Shown here one piece after another: positions 34,411 to 43,722 of a DNA stretch of 64,000 nt (its first letter is position 1; each line of letters starts with the position of its first letter). Location of the stretch: the NCBI GenBank assembly GCA_018623155.1, contig JAAZVZ010000006.1, forward strand, positions 1 through 64,000, in the 5' to 3' direction. The stretch comes from Glaciecola sp. Lineage in GTDB: Bacteria; Pseudomonadota; Gammaproteobacteria; Enterobacterales; Alteromonadaceae. A program made the position numbers and the translations under genes. The notes beneath the pieces were generated by a model. The model ran no database searches. It worked only from the letters and a program-made list of their open reading frames with translations, and was not told the origin of the DNA.

Positions 34411-36582
34411 TTATCCACCGTGGACTGCTTTCATCTCACGACGACGTGCATGCAATAATGGTTCAGTATAACCACTCGGTTGTACTGCGCCTAAGATAAT
34501 CAAATCACGTGCTGCTTGATAACCAATAGAATTATCTAGATCCGGACACATTGAAATATATTCTGCGTCGTTGGCGTTCTGCTCATCTACCAGTTTTGCC
34601 ATACGCGCCATGGTTTCATCCACTTGTTCTAACGATACGAGTTTATGTTCAAGCCAGTTAGCAATGTGTTGAGCGGAAATACGCAAGGTTGCACGGTCTT
34701 CCATCAAGCCAACATTATTGATGTCAGGGACTTTTGAACAGCCAACGCCTTGATGTACCCAGCGTACAACATATCCAAGGATCCCTTGAATGTTATTGTC
34801 TAGTTCACGTTGGATTTCATCTGCACTTAAGGTACGGCCCTCTTCCATTAACGGAATATCAAGGATGGTGTCAATGCCGTCAAAATTCTCGGCTTTCATT
34901 TGCTCTTGTAGTGCAAACACATTGATTTGATGATAATGCAGAGCGTGCAAAGTGGCTGCTGTGGGCGAAGGAACCCAAGCGGTATTTGCACCGGCTTGTG
35001 GGTGACCGACTTTGGCCTCCATCATATTGGCCATTTGATCAGGGATCGGCCACATACCTTTACCAATTTGCGCTTTGCCTGACATTTCACACGCAAGACC
35101 TGTGGTCACGTTGGCTTTTTCGTATGCACCAATCCAAGGACGTTGCTTGAGTTCGCCTTTTGGCGCAAAGGCACCGGCTTTCATTGAGGTGTGAATTTCA
35201 TCCCCCGTGCGGTCTAAGAAACCCGTATTGATGAATACAGTACGGAAACGCGCAGCAGCAATACAAGCTTGTAAATTTACCGAGGTACGACGCTCTTCGT
35301 CCATGATGCCGATTTTGAGCGTGTGGCGCTCGAGACCAAGTGCATCTTCAATGGCATTAAATAAATCATTCGCAAATGCGACTTCTTCAGGACCATGCAT
35401 CTTGGGTTTTACAATATAAATACTGTTTTCTTTCGAGTTTTGGAATGGTGAGTTACCACGCAGGTCATGCATACCGATTAGAGAGGTAATCATGCCATCC
35501 ATGATGCCCTCAGGGATCGGCTGGTCATTAAATAAGATGGCATCGTTTGTCATCAAGTGACCGACATTACGCACAAACATCAAGCTGCGCCCAGAAAGGG
35601 TCAAATTACCGCTATCAAACGTGGTATAAATACGGTCTGCTTGCATTTTACGAGTAATCGCCTTGCCATTTTTGTTCATTTCGATAGATAGACTACCTTG
35701 CATCAGTCCTAACCAGTTTTGATAGACCAAGGTTTTGTCTTCTGCATCAACCGCTGCAACAGAGTCTTCACAGTCCATAATGGTCGTTAGCGCAGATTCG
35801 ATCACGATGTCTTTAATACTAGCAGGATCTGCATCGGCAATAGGATGGTCGGTAGCAAACTGTAACTCAACATGTAAACCGTTATTGCGCAGTAAGATTG
35901 CACTTGGGTTGGTCAAACTGCCTTGATACCCAACCACTTGCTTCGGTTGCTGCAAGCTGGTGGTTGAGCCGTCTTTTAATGCAATTGCAAGTTGTCCTTC
36001 AGCAATGGTGTAAGCGGTCGCATCAGTATGTGAACCGGTTTCTAAAGGCGCAATTGTGTCTAAGTATTGACGCGCTTGAGCTATGACTTTTTGGCCACGA
36101 GTCGCATTATAGCCATTGGTTTTTTCTGCACCGTCGGCTTCACTGATCACATCAGTGCCATACAATGCATCATAGAGACTGCCCCAACGTGCATTGACGG
36201 CGTTCAGTGCATAACGTGCGTTATTGATCGGTACAACAAGTTGTGGACCGGCAAGCGTAGCAATTTCCGCATCGACATTGGCCGTTTCAACACGGCTTTC
36301 TGAAGGTGCGTCAACGAGGTACCCAATGTCTTGCAAAAATGCTTTGTATTGAGCGAAGTCCGCCTCGGGTTGGCCAACGTGAAAACCATCAATTTGAGCT
36401 TGAAGCTGGTCGCGTTTTTCAAGTAAGGCTTGATTGCGCGGCACAAAATCTTCAAGGATGTTTTCAAATTCAGTCCAAAAATGAGCAAAGTCCACACCGG
36501 TGTTGGCGATGGCTTGCTGTTCGATAAACTGGTCGAGTTCGGTGGCTACGGACAATTTGCCGCGGCGGATGTATTGCGTCAT
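34411..36582 (-). CDS. glcB: malate synthase G
   Basis: A cytoplasmic enzyme that condenses glyoxylate with acetyl-CoA to malate, the second step of the glyoxylate shunt. At 723 residues it has the length of the G isoform rather than the shorter A isoform. Characteristic stretches are TTIMDCEDSVAAVDAEDK, LMFVRNVGHLMTNDAI, IGIMDEERRTSVNLQACI and GLMEDRATLRISAQHIANWL. It is on the same strand as the LysR gene (117 bases upstream) and isocitrate lyase. It ends in a strong terminator. The upstream gap contains AT-rich promoter-like sequence but no element I would assign. Confidence 0.95.
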   Translation of the reverse strand: MTQYIRRGKLSVATELDQFIEQQAIANTGVDFAHFWTEFENILEDFVPRNQALLEKRDQLQAQIDGFHVGQPEADFAQYKAFLQDIGYLVDAPSESRVETANVDAEIATLAGPQLVVPINNARYALNAVNARWGSLYDALYGTDVISEADGAEKTNGYNATRGQKVIAQARQYLDTIAPLETGSHTDATAYTIAEGQLAIALKDGSTTSLQQPKQVVGYQGSLTNPSAILLRNNGLHVELQFATDHPIADADPASIKDIVIESALTTIMDCEDSVAAVDAEDKTLVYQNWLGLMQGSLSIEMNKNGKAITRKMQADRIYTTFDSGNLTLSGRSLMFVRNVGHLMTNDAILFNDQPIPEGIMDGMITSLIGMHDLRGNSPFQNSKENSIYIVKPKMHGPEEVAFANDLFNAIEDALGLERHTLKIGIMDEERRTSVNLQACIAAARFRTVFINTGFLDRTGDEIHTSMKAGAFAPKGELKQRPWIGAYEKANVTTGLACEMSGKAQIGKGMWPIPDQMANMMEAKVGHPQAGANTAWVPSPTAATLHALHYHQINVFALQEQMKAENFDGIDTILDIPLMEEGRTLSADEIQRELDNNIQGILGYVVRWVHQGVGCSKVPDINNVGLMEDRATLRISAQHIANWLEHKLVSLEQVDETMARMAKLVDEQNANDAEYISMCPDLDNSIGYQAARDLIILGAVQPSGYTEPLLHARRREMKAVHGG

Positions 36583-36699
36583 GTTCTGACTCCGGTAGTG
36601 GTACTTGCTTTACTCTTTATTATATAGCAACGCTTTATATTCTTAACATTATAACGATGATGTTAAATATTCATGGTGTGAATAAATCGAAATTCGTAT

Positions 36700-37644
36700 T
36701 TACTTATTTGCCATACTGTCGGCAACATCTGCAATTAATCGTCTCAACCACATGTGTCCAGCATCGTGATGAAGTAATGCACTCCATGCCATTTTTAACG
36801 CAATCGGCGGTATATCAAATGGTGGAGCGGTGATTTCTAATTCAGGATCATCAGCATAAATTCGAGCAGCACGAGAAGGCAAAGTGGCGATCAGGTTTTG
36901 TGTTTTTGCCAACTGAAGCGCTGCGTGATAGTGGCGAGTAAACACTCTGATATTGCGTTTTTTGCCTAATTTAGTCAATTCTGCATCTACCCAGCCAAGC
37001 TTTTGTACTTCATTTGGGTCAATACCGACGCCTATCCCAAATCCGGTCTTACTCACCCAGATGTGTTTCGCTTTTAGATAACTATCGAGATTGAACTTGC
37101 TGGCGATATCGTTATTTTTGGCAAATACACATGAAAAATTATCATACCAGATGACTTTTTGGTGGAATGACAGTGGTAAATCATCAAAGCGGTTAATGGC
37201 CATATCCACTCGACCTTGTTCGACATCGTGGAACGTCACATCAGAAGGGGTGATCAAATCCAGCGTGATATGAGGCGCTTGTTCGTTGATGGTATCAATC
37301 AGTTCGAGTAACAACGTGGATTCGGCGTAATCAGAGGTCATGATGCGGAATGTCCGAGTCGAGGTTTCTGGATCAAAATCCATTTCAGGTTGAATAGACG
37401 TTTCTAATTGACTTAATACATCTCGAATAACCGGTCTGAGTTCCAAAGCACGTTTAGTTGGCGTCATACCTTCACTGGTGCGGACTAACAATGGATCTTT
37501 AAAGAGGTCTCGTAGGCGTTTTAAACCGTTACTCATAGCCGGTTGTGTGATACTGAGCTGATTAGCTGCTTTGGTGACACTTCCCTCCCTGAGTAATACA
37601 TCTAAATAGACAAGGAGATTTAAATCAATCTTGGAAATGTTCAT
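36700..37644 (-). CDS. LysR-family transcriptional regulator
   Basis: A 314-residue DNA-binding regulator. The N-terminal winged helix-turn-helix is clear (LVYLDVLLREGSVTKAANQL, then TQPAMSNGLKRLRDLF, residues about 11-50), followed by a linker helix and the periplasmic-binding-protein-like effector domain. It lies between malate synthase and isocitrate lyase on the same strand. Control of the glyoxylate shunt is a reasonable guess; no binding site (T-N11-A) was assigned. NodD/LeuO-like proteins share the NLLVYLDVLLREGSVT start. Confidence 0.9.
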   Translation of the reverse strand: MNISKIDLNLLVYLDVLLREGSVTKAANQLSITQPAMSNGLKRLRDLFKDPLLVRTSEGMTPTKRALELRPVIRDVLSQLETSIQPEMDFDPETSTRTFRIMTSDYAESTLLLELIDTINEQAPHITLDLITPSDVTFHDVEQGRVDMAINRFDDLPLSFHQKVIWYDNFSCVFAKNNDIASKFNLDSYLKAKHIWVSKTGFGIGVGIDPNEVQKLGWVDAELTKLGKKRNIRVFTRHYHAALQLAKTQNLIATLPSRAARIYADDPELEITAPPFDIPPIALKMAWSALLHHDAGHMWLRRLIADVADSMANK

Positions 37645-37752
37645 AGTTACGCCTTCTTACTTACTTGAAATCATTATATAAAGTGCCATGCGCTTTGCGA
37701 TACGCTATTGGTCTAATGAATGAAAGGCGCTGTTAGTATTTTTAAAATCTAT

Positions 37753-37779
37753 AAAAAAAGCCCAGTAAAACTGGGCTTT
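37753..37779 (-). terminator. intrinsic terminator of aceA
   Basis: Nine-base stem AAAGCCCAG/CTGGGCTTT (757-765 with 771-779), 5-base loop, followed on the minus strand by seven T. It lies 38 bases beyond the isocitrate lyase stop and isolates aceA from the LysR gene. Confidence 0.9.
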
Positions 37780-37816
37780 GTGTAGGGTACTTTAAAGGTA
37801 CTTACAATCTAATCAA

Positions 37817-39406
37817 TTAGTCGAACTGATTCATTGTGTTGTCGTCACCAGACGCTTTAAGCGCTTGGTCACCAGAGAAGTACTCTTTGTGTGTATCACC
37901 TAGGTCAGAACCAGCCATTGCTTGGTGCTTAACACACGCTAGACCTTGACGGATTTCTTGACGCTGAACACCGCGAACGTATGCCAACATACCTTCGTCA
38001 CCGAAGTAACCTTTCGCAAGGTTGTCAGTAGACAATGCTGCAGTGTGGTAAGTCGGTAGAGTGATCAAGTGGTGGAAGATACCTGCTTCACGCGCAGCAT
38101 CTGCTTGGAAAGTACGTACTTTTTCATCTGCTTCAGCAGCGAGTTCAGAGTTATCGTATTCTGCATTCATTAGGTCTGCACGGATGTATGCTGATACATC
38201 TTTACCTGCTTCTGACCAAGCATCAAATACTTGCTGACGGAAGTTAAGCGTCCAGTTGAATGAAGGAGAGTTGTTGTATACAAGCTTCGCGTTAGGAACA
38301 GTCTTACGAATTTCGTTAACCATTTCTGCGATTTGACCAACGTGTGGCTTTTCAGTTTCGATCCAAAGCAGGTCAGCACCATTTTGTAGTGATGTTACAC
38401 AGTCAAGTACAACACGGTCAATACCAGTGTTTTCTTTGAACTTGTAAAGACCGTTAGGAAGACGAACAGGCTTAACTAATTCACCGTTTAATTTCATTAC
38501 AGTGTCGCCATTCTTAAGCTCATCAACACTGCCTACAGGTGAAGTTTCTAAGAATGCATTGTACTGTTCTGCTAAGTCACCTTCAGAGGTCGATACTGGG
38601 ATTTTCTGAGTTAGGCCAGCACCTAATGAGTCAGTACGTGCAACGATAACACCGTCATCTACGCCTAGCTCTAAGAATGCGTAACGAACTGCGTTGATTT
38701 TCGCAAGGAAATCTTCGTGTGGTACGGTAACTTTACCATCTTGGTGACCACATTGCTTCGCGTCAGATACTTGGTTTTCGATTTGGATACAGCACGCACC
38801 CGCTTCGATGAATTTCTTAGCGAGTAGGTAAGTCGCTTCTTCGTTACCAAAACCAGCGTCGATGTCAGCAATAATTGGTACAACGTGCGTTTCGAAGTTA
38901 TCGATCGCTGCTTGTGCAGCTGCAACGTCACCGCCGTTAGCGCGTGCATCGTCTAGCTCTTTGAAAAGGTTACCAAGTTCACGTGCGTCAGCTTGACGTA
39001 GGAACGTGTATAATTCTTCGATTAGGTCAGCAACAGACGTTTTTTCGTGCATAGATTGGTCAGGAAGAGGACCAAACTCTGAACGAAGTGCTGCAACCAT
39101 CCAACCAGAAAGGTAAAGATACTTTTTGTCAGTTGTTTTTTGGTGCTTCTTGATAGCGATCATTTTTTGTTGACCGATGAAGCCGTGCCAGCAACCTAGA
39201 GACTGAGTGTATTGTGCAGAATCTGCATCGTACTCAGCCATGTCTTTACGCATAACACCTGCAGTGTACTTAGCGATATCTAAACCCGTTTTAAAACGGT
39301 TTTGTAATTTCATGCGAGTCGCATATTCAGGGCTAATAGCATTCCAAGCTTGGTTTTGACCGATAAGCTCAGCAAATGCGTTTTGCGTTTCTTGATAGTT
39401 AGACAT
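37817..39406 (-). CDS. aceA: isocitrate lyase (long form)
   Basis: Splits isocitrate into glyoxylate and succinate, the entry step of the glyoxylate shunt. The protein is 529 residues, the longer isoform found in many pseudomonads and marine gammaproteobacteria. The catalytic KQCGH motif is present in SDAKQCGHQDGK, with ADIDAGFGNEEATYLL before it. The start is the ATG at 39406, giving MSNYQETQNAF and preceded by AAAGGAT 7 bases upstream; the frame runs open to 39526 but without support. High use of optimal codons suggests strong expression. A candidate Fur box lies about 100 bases upstream. Confidence 0.95.
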   Translation of the reverse strand: MSNYQETQNAFAELIGQNQAWNAISPEYATRMKLQNRFKTGLDIAKYTAGVMRKDMAEYDADSAQYTQSLGCWHGFIGQQKMIAIKKHQKTTDKKYLYLSGWMVAALRSEFGPLPDQSMHEKTSVADLIEELYTFLRQADARELGNLFKELDDARANGGDVAAAQAAIDNFETHVVPIIADIDAGFGNEEATYLLAKKFIEAGACCIQIENQVSDAKQCGHQDGKVTVPHEDFLAKINAVRYAFLELGVDDGVIVARTDSLGAGLTQKIPVSTSEGDLAEQYNAFLETSPVGSVDELKNGDTVMKLNGELVKPVRLPNGLYKFKENTGIDRVVLDCVTSLQNGADLLWIETEKPHVGQIAEMVNEIRKTVPNAKLVYNNSPSFNWTLNFRQQVFDAWSEAGKDVSAYIRADLMNAEYDNSELAAEADEKVRTFQADAAREAGIFHHLITLPTYHTAALSTDNLAKGYFGDEGMLAYVRGVQRQEIRQGLACVKHQAMAGSDLGDTHKEYFSGDQALKASGDDNTMNQFD

Positions 39407-39502
39407 AGTCTTATCCTTTCTTTCAGGTTGATTCGATTGCGATAACAAGTGATTGTTTCGCGAACACATATACATCCTAGAAGTATTTTTTTGATAAATA
39501 CA

Positions 39503-39521
39503 ATTAATGAGTTTCATTATC
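39503..39521. promoter_or_regulatory. candidate Fur box upstream of aceA
   Basis: ATTAATGAGTTTCATTATC is an imperfect palindrome (ATTAATGA and TCATTATC around a 3-base centre) matching 14 of 19 positions of the classical Fur box. It lies about 100 bases before the aceA ATG, where a promoter is expected. If real, aceA would be derepressed under iron shortage, when the glyoxylate shunt spares iron-rich enzymes. The match is by eye; AT-rich DNA yields chance matches. Confidence 0.4.
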
Positions 39522-39694
39522 ATCATTCACATAATGAATGTTAATTTGTCACAGTCTACATTTTTTATTTTGAGTTGAGTGTTAGTGGGGGGTAGAGCAA
39601 GATCATCAAAAATCCGTCCTGCAAGGTATGGTCAGTATAAATATCGTGAATGAGCCTAAGGTATTAGTTTAATATTCGAAATGCACCGATAAAA

Positions 39695-39712
39695 ATGTCA
39701 CAACGCTGTCAT
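39695..39712 (+). promoter_or_regulatory. Pho box (PhoB site) of the alkaline phosphatase
   Basis: Two 7-base half-sites, ATGTCAC and CTGTCAT, separated by AACG: the 11-base period of a PhoB box. A third, weak half-site may follow at 717-723. The -10 hexamer TATAAT is at 39734-39739, ten bases after that third position, and no -35 hexamer is needed at PhoB promoters. Supports induction by phosphate starvation. Confidence 0.75.
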
Positions 39713-39767
39713 CAATCGTTAAGGAACTTCGTATATAATGTTTTGTGCATTCATAGGAAAAATAATC

Positions 39768-41114
39768 ATGCTTAAAAAGATACTGCTCGTATCAACGAGT
39801 GTTATATTAGTTGCGTGTTCATCTACACAGTTATCCAATATCAAGCCGGCACCTGTTGCAGAACTCAATCAACCATTAAATATTATTATGGTTGTAGCTG
39901 ATGGTATGGGACCCGCATTTACTAGTGCTTATAAGTTTTATCACGATGATCCTGCCACGCCAGAAATGGAAGCAACTTGGTTTGACCGTCATCATATTGG
40001 TATGTCGACTACTTACCCAGCCCATGTGTCTGGTTTAGTAACCGACAGTGCGGCAAGTGCCACCGCCTTAGCCGCGGGTATCAAAAGCTATAATGGTGCG
40101 ATTGGCGTAGATGTGGATAAAAACCCCGTTAGAACGGTTTTACATGCAGCAAAAGCAAACGGCATGAAAACCGGTTTAGCGGTGACTTCGCAAATCGTGC
40201 ATGCGACGCCAGCTGCTTACATCGCTCACAATGAATCCCGTCGCAACTACGATGCCATTGCAGATCAATATTTTGATTTGCGGTACCAAGATGATTTCTG
40301 GGTCGATGTCATGCTCGGTGGGGGCACGGCTTATTTTGACAGAGAGGATCGCAACTTAGCGCAAGAGTTTACTGCTGCCGGATATGTCTATGCAACAGAA
40401 TATGCTGAATTAGCACAAATTCAAGTACCTTCTCGTGTGTTGGGCTTATTTGCCGAAAAAGGTTTACCTTGGGCATTAGACGACCCACAACCCAATCGTT
40501 TACGTACATTAACCGAACACGCTTTAACGCATTTGCAAAATGACGAAGGATTCTTTTTATTAGTAGAGGCCAGCCAGGTAGACTGGGCAGGACATGCTAA
40601 TGATATTGCTGGTGCAATGGCGGAAATGCAGGATTTGCATGATACCTTGTTGTTACTTGAAGAGTTTCAACGCGCTCACCCCAATACACTGGTTATCGTT
40701 ACTGCCGATCACTCTACGGGGGGACTGACCTTAGCGAAAGACGGTGAATACCGCTGGTCACCAGAATATTTACATCACATTCCTGTCTCCGTTGAATCCA
40801 TGGTGCTCACCATGCAAGAAAAAGACATGAATGGTACAGAGCGAGTGCAATATCTTGAGCAAGTATTGGCCTTCGATTTGACGATTGAACAAGAAGAGAC
40901 TGTAGTACTGATGGATTTGTCCCAAGGTTTACGTGCACTGACGGCGCAAATCAAGCCATTTATTGATGCCAAAACCAACACCGGCTGGACCACAAGTGGG
41001 CATACTGCCATCGATGTGCAAGTTTACGCCTCAGGCCCACATGCAGATAAGTTTGCGGGGCAACAAGACAATACGGACATTGCCAAAGCGATATTCGCGA
41101 TCTTGGACAAATAA
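39768..41114 (+). CDS. lipoprotein alkaline phosphatase (PhoA family)
   Basis: A phosphomonoesterase probably anchored in the outer or inner membrane: starting from the ATG at 39768 it has a lipoprotein signal with lipobox LVAC, Cys17. The alkaline phosphatase core is clear: IMVVADGMGPAF (metal Asp), TDSAASATA with the nucleophile Ser, LVEASQVDWAGHAND, TADHSTGGL and TSGHTAID, the last two providing metal His residues. The upstream ATG at 39738 overlaps the promoter -10, so the lower start is chosen. AGGA lies 9 bases upstream. It is controlled by a Pho box and ends one base before a convergent gene. Confidence 0.9.
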   Translation: MLKKILLVSTSVILVACSSTQLSNIKPAPVAELNQPLNIIMVVADGMGPAFTSAYKFYHDDPATPEMEATWFDRHHIGMSTTYPAHVSGLVTDSAASATALAAGIKSYNGAIGVDVDKNPVRTVLHAAKANGMKTGLAVTSQIVHATPAAYIAHNESRRNYDAIADQYFDLRYQDDFWVDVMLGGGTAYFDREDRNLAQEFTAAGYVYATEYAELAQIQVPSRVLGLFAEKGLPWALDDPQPNRLRTLTEHALTHLQNDEGFFLLVEASQVDWAGHANDIAGAMAEMQDLHDTLLLLEEFQRAHPNTLVIVTADHSTGGLTLAKDGEYRWSPEYLHHIPVSVESMVLTMQEKDMNGTERVQYLEQVLAFDLTIEQEETVVLMDLSQGLRALTAQIKPFIDAKTNTGWTTSGHTAIDVQVYASGPHADKFAGQQDNTDIAKAIFAILDK

Positions 41115-41115
41115 T

Positions 41116-41856
41116 TTATTGATTGAGAAACGTCTCAACGGGCTCGCCAGTGAGGCGTTTCATCTGTCCAAATATATACCAAATTGCCCCCAATAGTAGC
41201 ACCATGCTCGGTATGACAATGACCGGATAACTCAATGCTGTCATGCGACCAAGTTCTTCGGTATAAGCGGTGGTGCCAGGTTCGGAAACTAAGATCCATT
41301 TAGCGAGTCCGTAATTAAGCGCAGAAGATAAAAAGAATGAGCTGGCCACAATATAATTACTGATGTCGATTTTTTTCTCAAATAGTGCTTCGTTTTGGTT
41401 CCGAGCTAATGCTTCACCTAATTTAGGCCAGTTGATGAGGGTGTCGTTGAGCACGAGAATTTTGATCAGAGGTTTTTTCATATAACGGGTAATGAGTACG
41501 GCTAAACCAATGAGCCCGGGGATCGCGGCTTCTTTGATAGCAATATACTCTGCAGGCAACTTGAGTAAACTGATCCCGCCTGTTAACAGGACACTGACGA
41601 TTCCAAGTATTGAGAAAAAATTGACCTTTTTTTCTTTCGCTAATTCAAACAGACCATAACCTAGCGGAAAGGCCAACGCCAACGCGATACTCCACAGAGG
41701 GCCAAGGTACTCTTCTTTGCTCGCATAAGACATGATCACAACAGGAATAATGATATTAAACGCCATGTTGCCGAAGAAATTTTGATTTTGTGGTTGGGCA
41801 GGTTTGGTATTAGTCGATGCGCTCACAGCGGCCTCTGGGGGAATGAATACAAACAT
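41116..41856 (-). CDS. VC0807-like multi-pass membrane protein
   Basis: A 246-residue protein with about six hydrophobic helices. Recognisable stretches are FNIIIPVVIMSYASKEEYLGPLWSIALALAFPLGYG and NYGLAKWILVSEPGTTAYTEELGRMTALSYPV, typical of the VC0807 family, whose function is unknown. No clear ribosome site precedes the ATG, and a later Met at residue 31 is a possible start. It is the last gene of the minus-strand envelope module; 35 bases separate it from the glutathionylspermidine-synthase-like gene. Confidence 0.7.
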   Translation of the reverse strand: MFVFIPPEAAVSASTNTKPAQPQNQNFFGNMAFNIIIPVVIMSYASKEEYLGPLWSIALALAFPLGYGLFELAKEKKVNFFSILGIVSVLLTGGISLLKLPAEYIAIKEAAIPGLIGLAVLITRYMKKPLIKILVLNDTLINWPKLGEALARNQNEALFEKKIDISNYIVASSFFLSSALNYGLAKWILVSEPGTTAYTEELGRMTALSYPVIVIPSMVLLLGAIWYIFGQMKRLTGEPVETFLNQ

Positions 41857-41891
41857 CTAGTGTGGCGCAAAAAGAGATGTGATGCAATCCC

Positions 41892-43055
41892 TTAAACAAT
41901 CACATGTGGGATGAAACGCGAGAGATCCTGTGTGATCAGATTAGCATCTTCGCGAATTGAAATACCCGCCGGTAAGTCATCCACCAGCCAAGAACCAATC
42001 AGGGTGTAATGATTGGCAAACTTTGGTAACTCGGCATAGGCTTGATAGATATAACCTTCGCTGCCATAGGGTCCATCTGAGTGATGCTGCACGCGGCCAT
42101 CCTCAATGATACTAATGTTGGCGCCTTCACGAGAGAATATAGGCTTTTTGACCCACTTTCCTGTGTGTATATTTGTGGCTTCATCGGCAAAATACGCTGG
42201 GAGCAAATTAGGGTGATTGGGGAAGAGTTTCCACAGCATTGGCAATAAGGCTTTGTTCGATATAATTGCCTTATAAGTAGGCTCAAGCCAATGAACTTGT
42301 GCTGCATATAAATGCTCTGCAAACGGGTCTGCAAAAATATCTTCCCATGGATAGAGTTTGAAACAATGCTCAATCACACGATCCAGCTTATCGGTATAAA
42401 ATCCCTCTGGTGACACGCCCATATCTTCGATAAAAACAAATAGATCTTTGAGTCCGGCCTCTGCCGCGCAATCTTGTAAATATTGCACTGTGCCACGGTC
42501 TTCCACAGTATCTTTACAACATGCAAAGTGCATTTGCGCAATATTGAACGTATCACGCAAATTTGCAAAGCGGTGGACAAGCTTTTCTTGCAGCGAATTA
42601 AACTGATCCGTGTGTGGGGGCAATACGCCTGCTTGTACTTGGTCCTCTAACCATAGCCACTGCCAAAATCCAGTTTCATATAAGCTAGTCGGGGTATCGG
42701 CGTTGTTTTCAAGTAATTTGGCTGGACCTTTGCCTGTATAGGCAAGATCCATACGGCTATACAAACTAGGGGCTTGTTGCGTCCAGCTATCTCGAACTAG
42801 TTCCCACATCGGCTCTGGAATACAAAATCGCCGCAGATACTGCTCATCATGCACTACCGCATCGACAACGGCTAAGCACATCTGATGCAACTCAGCAGTG
42901 GGATCTTCTATGTCTTGTTCAATCTGTTTTAACGTAAATTGGTAATATGCCGATTCGCACCAGTAAGGCTCCCCATACATGGTATGAAAATGGAAACCAT
43001 ACTCATGAGCTTTAGCTTGCCAATTAGGTCTCTCTATACAGGTTTGACGAATCAT
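41892..43055 (-). CDS. glutathionylspermidine synthase-like ATP-grasp protein (YgiC/YjfC family)
   Basis: A 387-residue protein homologous to the C-terminal synthetase domain of Gsp: [27 protein letters not shown] (about residue 100) and [14 protein letters not shown] (about 310) are family landmarks for ATP-grasp ligation. The amidase half of E. coli Gsp is missing, as in YgiC/YjfC. It would join a carboxylate and an amine using ATP; the substrates of this subgroup are not established. It is preceded after 12 bases by the YgiB-like lipoprotein, the same pairing as ygiB-ygiC in enterobacteria. Confidence 0.85.
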   Translation of the reverse strand: MIRQTCIERPNWQAKAHEYGFHFHTMYGEPYWCESAYYQFTLKQIEQDIEDPTAELHQMCLAVVDAVVHDEQYLRRFCIPEPMWELVRDSWTQQAPSLYSRMDLAYTGKGPAKLLENNADTPTSLYETGFWQWLWLEDQVQAGVLPPHTDQFNSLQEKLVHRFANLRDTFNIAQMHFACCKDTVEDRGTVQYLQDCAAEAGLKDLFVFIEDMGVSPEGFYTDKLDRVIEHCFKLYPWEDIFADPFAEHLYAAQVHWLEPTYKAIISNKALLPMLWKLFPNHPNLLPAYFADEATNIHTGKWVKKPIFSREGANISIIEDGRVQHHSDGPYGSEGYIYQAYAELPKFANHYTLIGSWLVDDLPAGISIREDANLITQDLSRFIPHVIV

Positions 43056-43067
43056 ACAAGCGTCAAT

Positions 43068-43715
43068 CTATCCACCAAAACTGCGTGAACTACTGCGACT
43101 TGCGACCGCTTTACCAAATCCACCTCGCGACAACGTGCGACTTGCAGTGGGTTTGGCTTTAAAATCACTGCCGTATACCTTGGCTGCGCTGCGATGGGTC
43201 CCGCCAAAGCTTTTACCTGACGCATCAAACCATTGATTACGCAAGGAGGAGCGACGAGAGTATGAGGTAAATAACGGTTGCGAGTAGTAGCGTTTTTTCT
43301 TCTTTTTCTTTAAATCAATGTCCCAGTCGTCATCTTGAAAGAGCATCCGACTGAGCATAAAGCCAGCCATGAATGGCATAAAAAACGAGCCATTTTCATT
43401 AGTAACGTACTCACAACGACTGTCTCCAAACTCAAATTCGCAGTCACGTTCGTTGCTAAATCGTGGTGCAGTCCGGATAGCATCTTCAACGGCGCTCTCA
43501 TAAGCGTATTCACATTGAGTGAAAAACCCCGGATTATTGTCGGCACACTCGCTGACCGTTCGATAGATATCCGCTACTTCTGGCTCTTCCCCACAACCTG
43601 ATAAAAGCACTGCTGCTACACCTATCGCAAGGGGTTTGACGGCAAATACTTTGCGTAATCGGCTCGGCGAGAGTTGACCGCGTTTGCGTTCATTCATTGG
43701 AGTGGTCATAGGCAA
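43068..43715 (-). CDS. YgiB-like (DUF1190) lipoprotein
   Basis: A 215-residue protein with a late N-terminal hydrophobic segment ending in the lipobox LLSGC (Cys41), so probably a membrane lipoprotein. The DUF1190 region has CADNNPGFFTQCEYAYESAVEDA and FSNERDCEFEFGDSRCEYV, with four or more Cys. The C-terminus is Ser/Arg/Gly-rich low complexity (SRTLSRGGFGKAVASRSSSR). Function unknown. It is directly upstream of the Gsp-like gene and 7 bases after the DUF350 gene. Confidence 0.82.
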   Translation of the reverse strand: MPMTTPMNERKRGQLSPSRLRKVFAVKPLAIGVAAVLLSGCGEEPEVADIYRTVSECADNNPGFFTQCEYAYESAVEDAIRTAPRFSNERDCEFEFGDSRCEYVTNENGSFFMPFMAGFMLSRMLFQDDDWDIDLKKKKKKRYYSQPLFTSYSRRSSLRNQWFDASGKSFGGTHRSAAKVYGSDFKAKPTASRTLSRGGFGKAVASRSSSRSFGG

Positions 43716-43722
43716 CTCCTTC

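Larger units (their letters stand above)
39407..39767. other. divergent intergenic region between aceA and the phosphatase
   Basis: 361 bases without a gene. It carries, from the aceA side, the ribosome site of aceA, AT-rich promoter-like DNA, a candidate Fur box (39503-39521), then a stretch without recognisable features (about 39540-39690), a Pho box (39695-39712) and a -10 TATAAT (39734-39739) for the phosphatase. I see no RNA gene or repeat. Confidence 0.7.

Noticed and set aside
39407-39526. Forty-residue N-terminal extension of isocitrate lyase
   Set aside because: It contains the normal AAAGGAT ribosome site and runs over the candidate Fur box; family members start MSNYQ-like at 39406.
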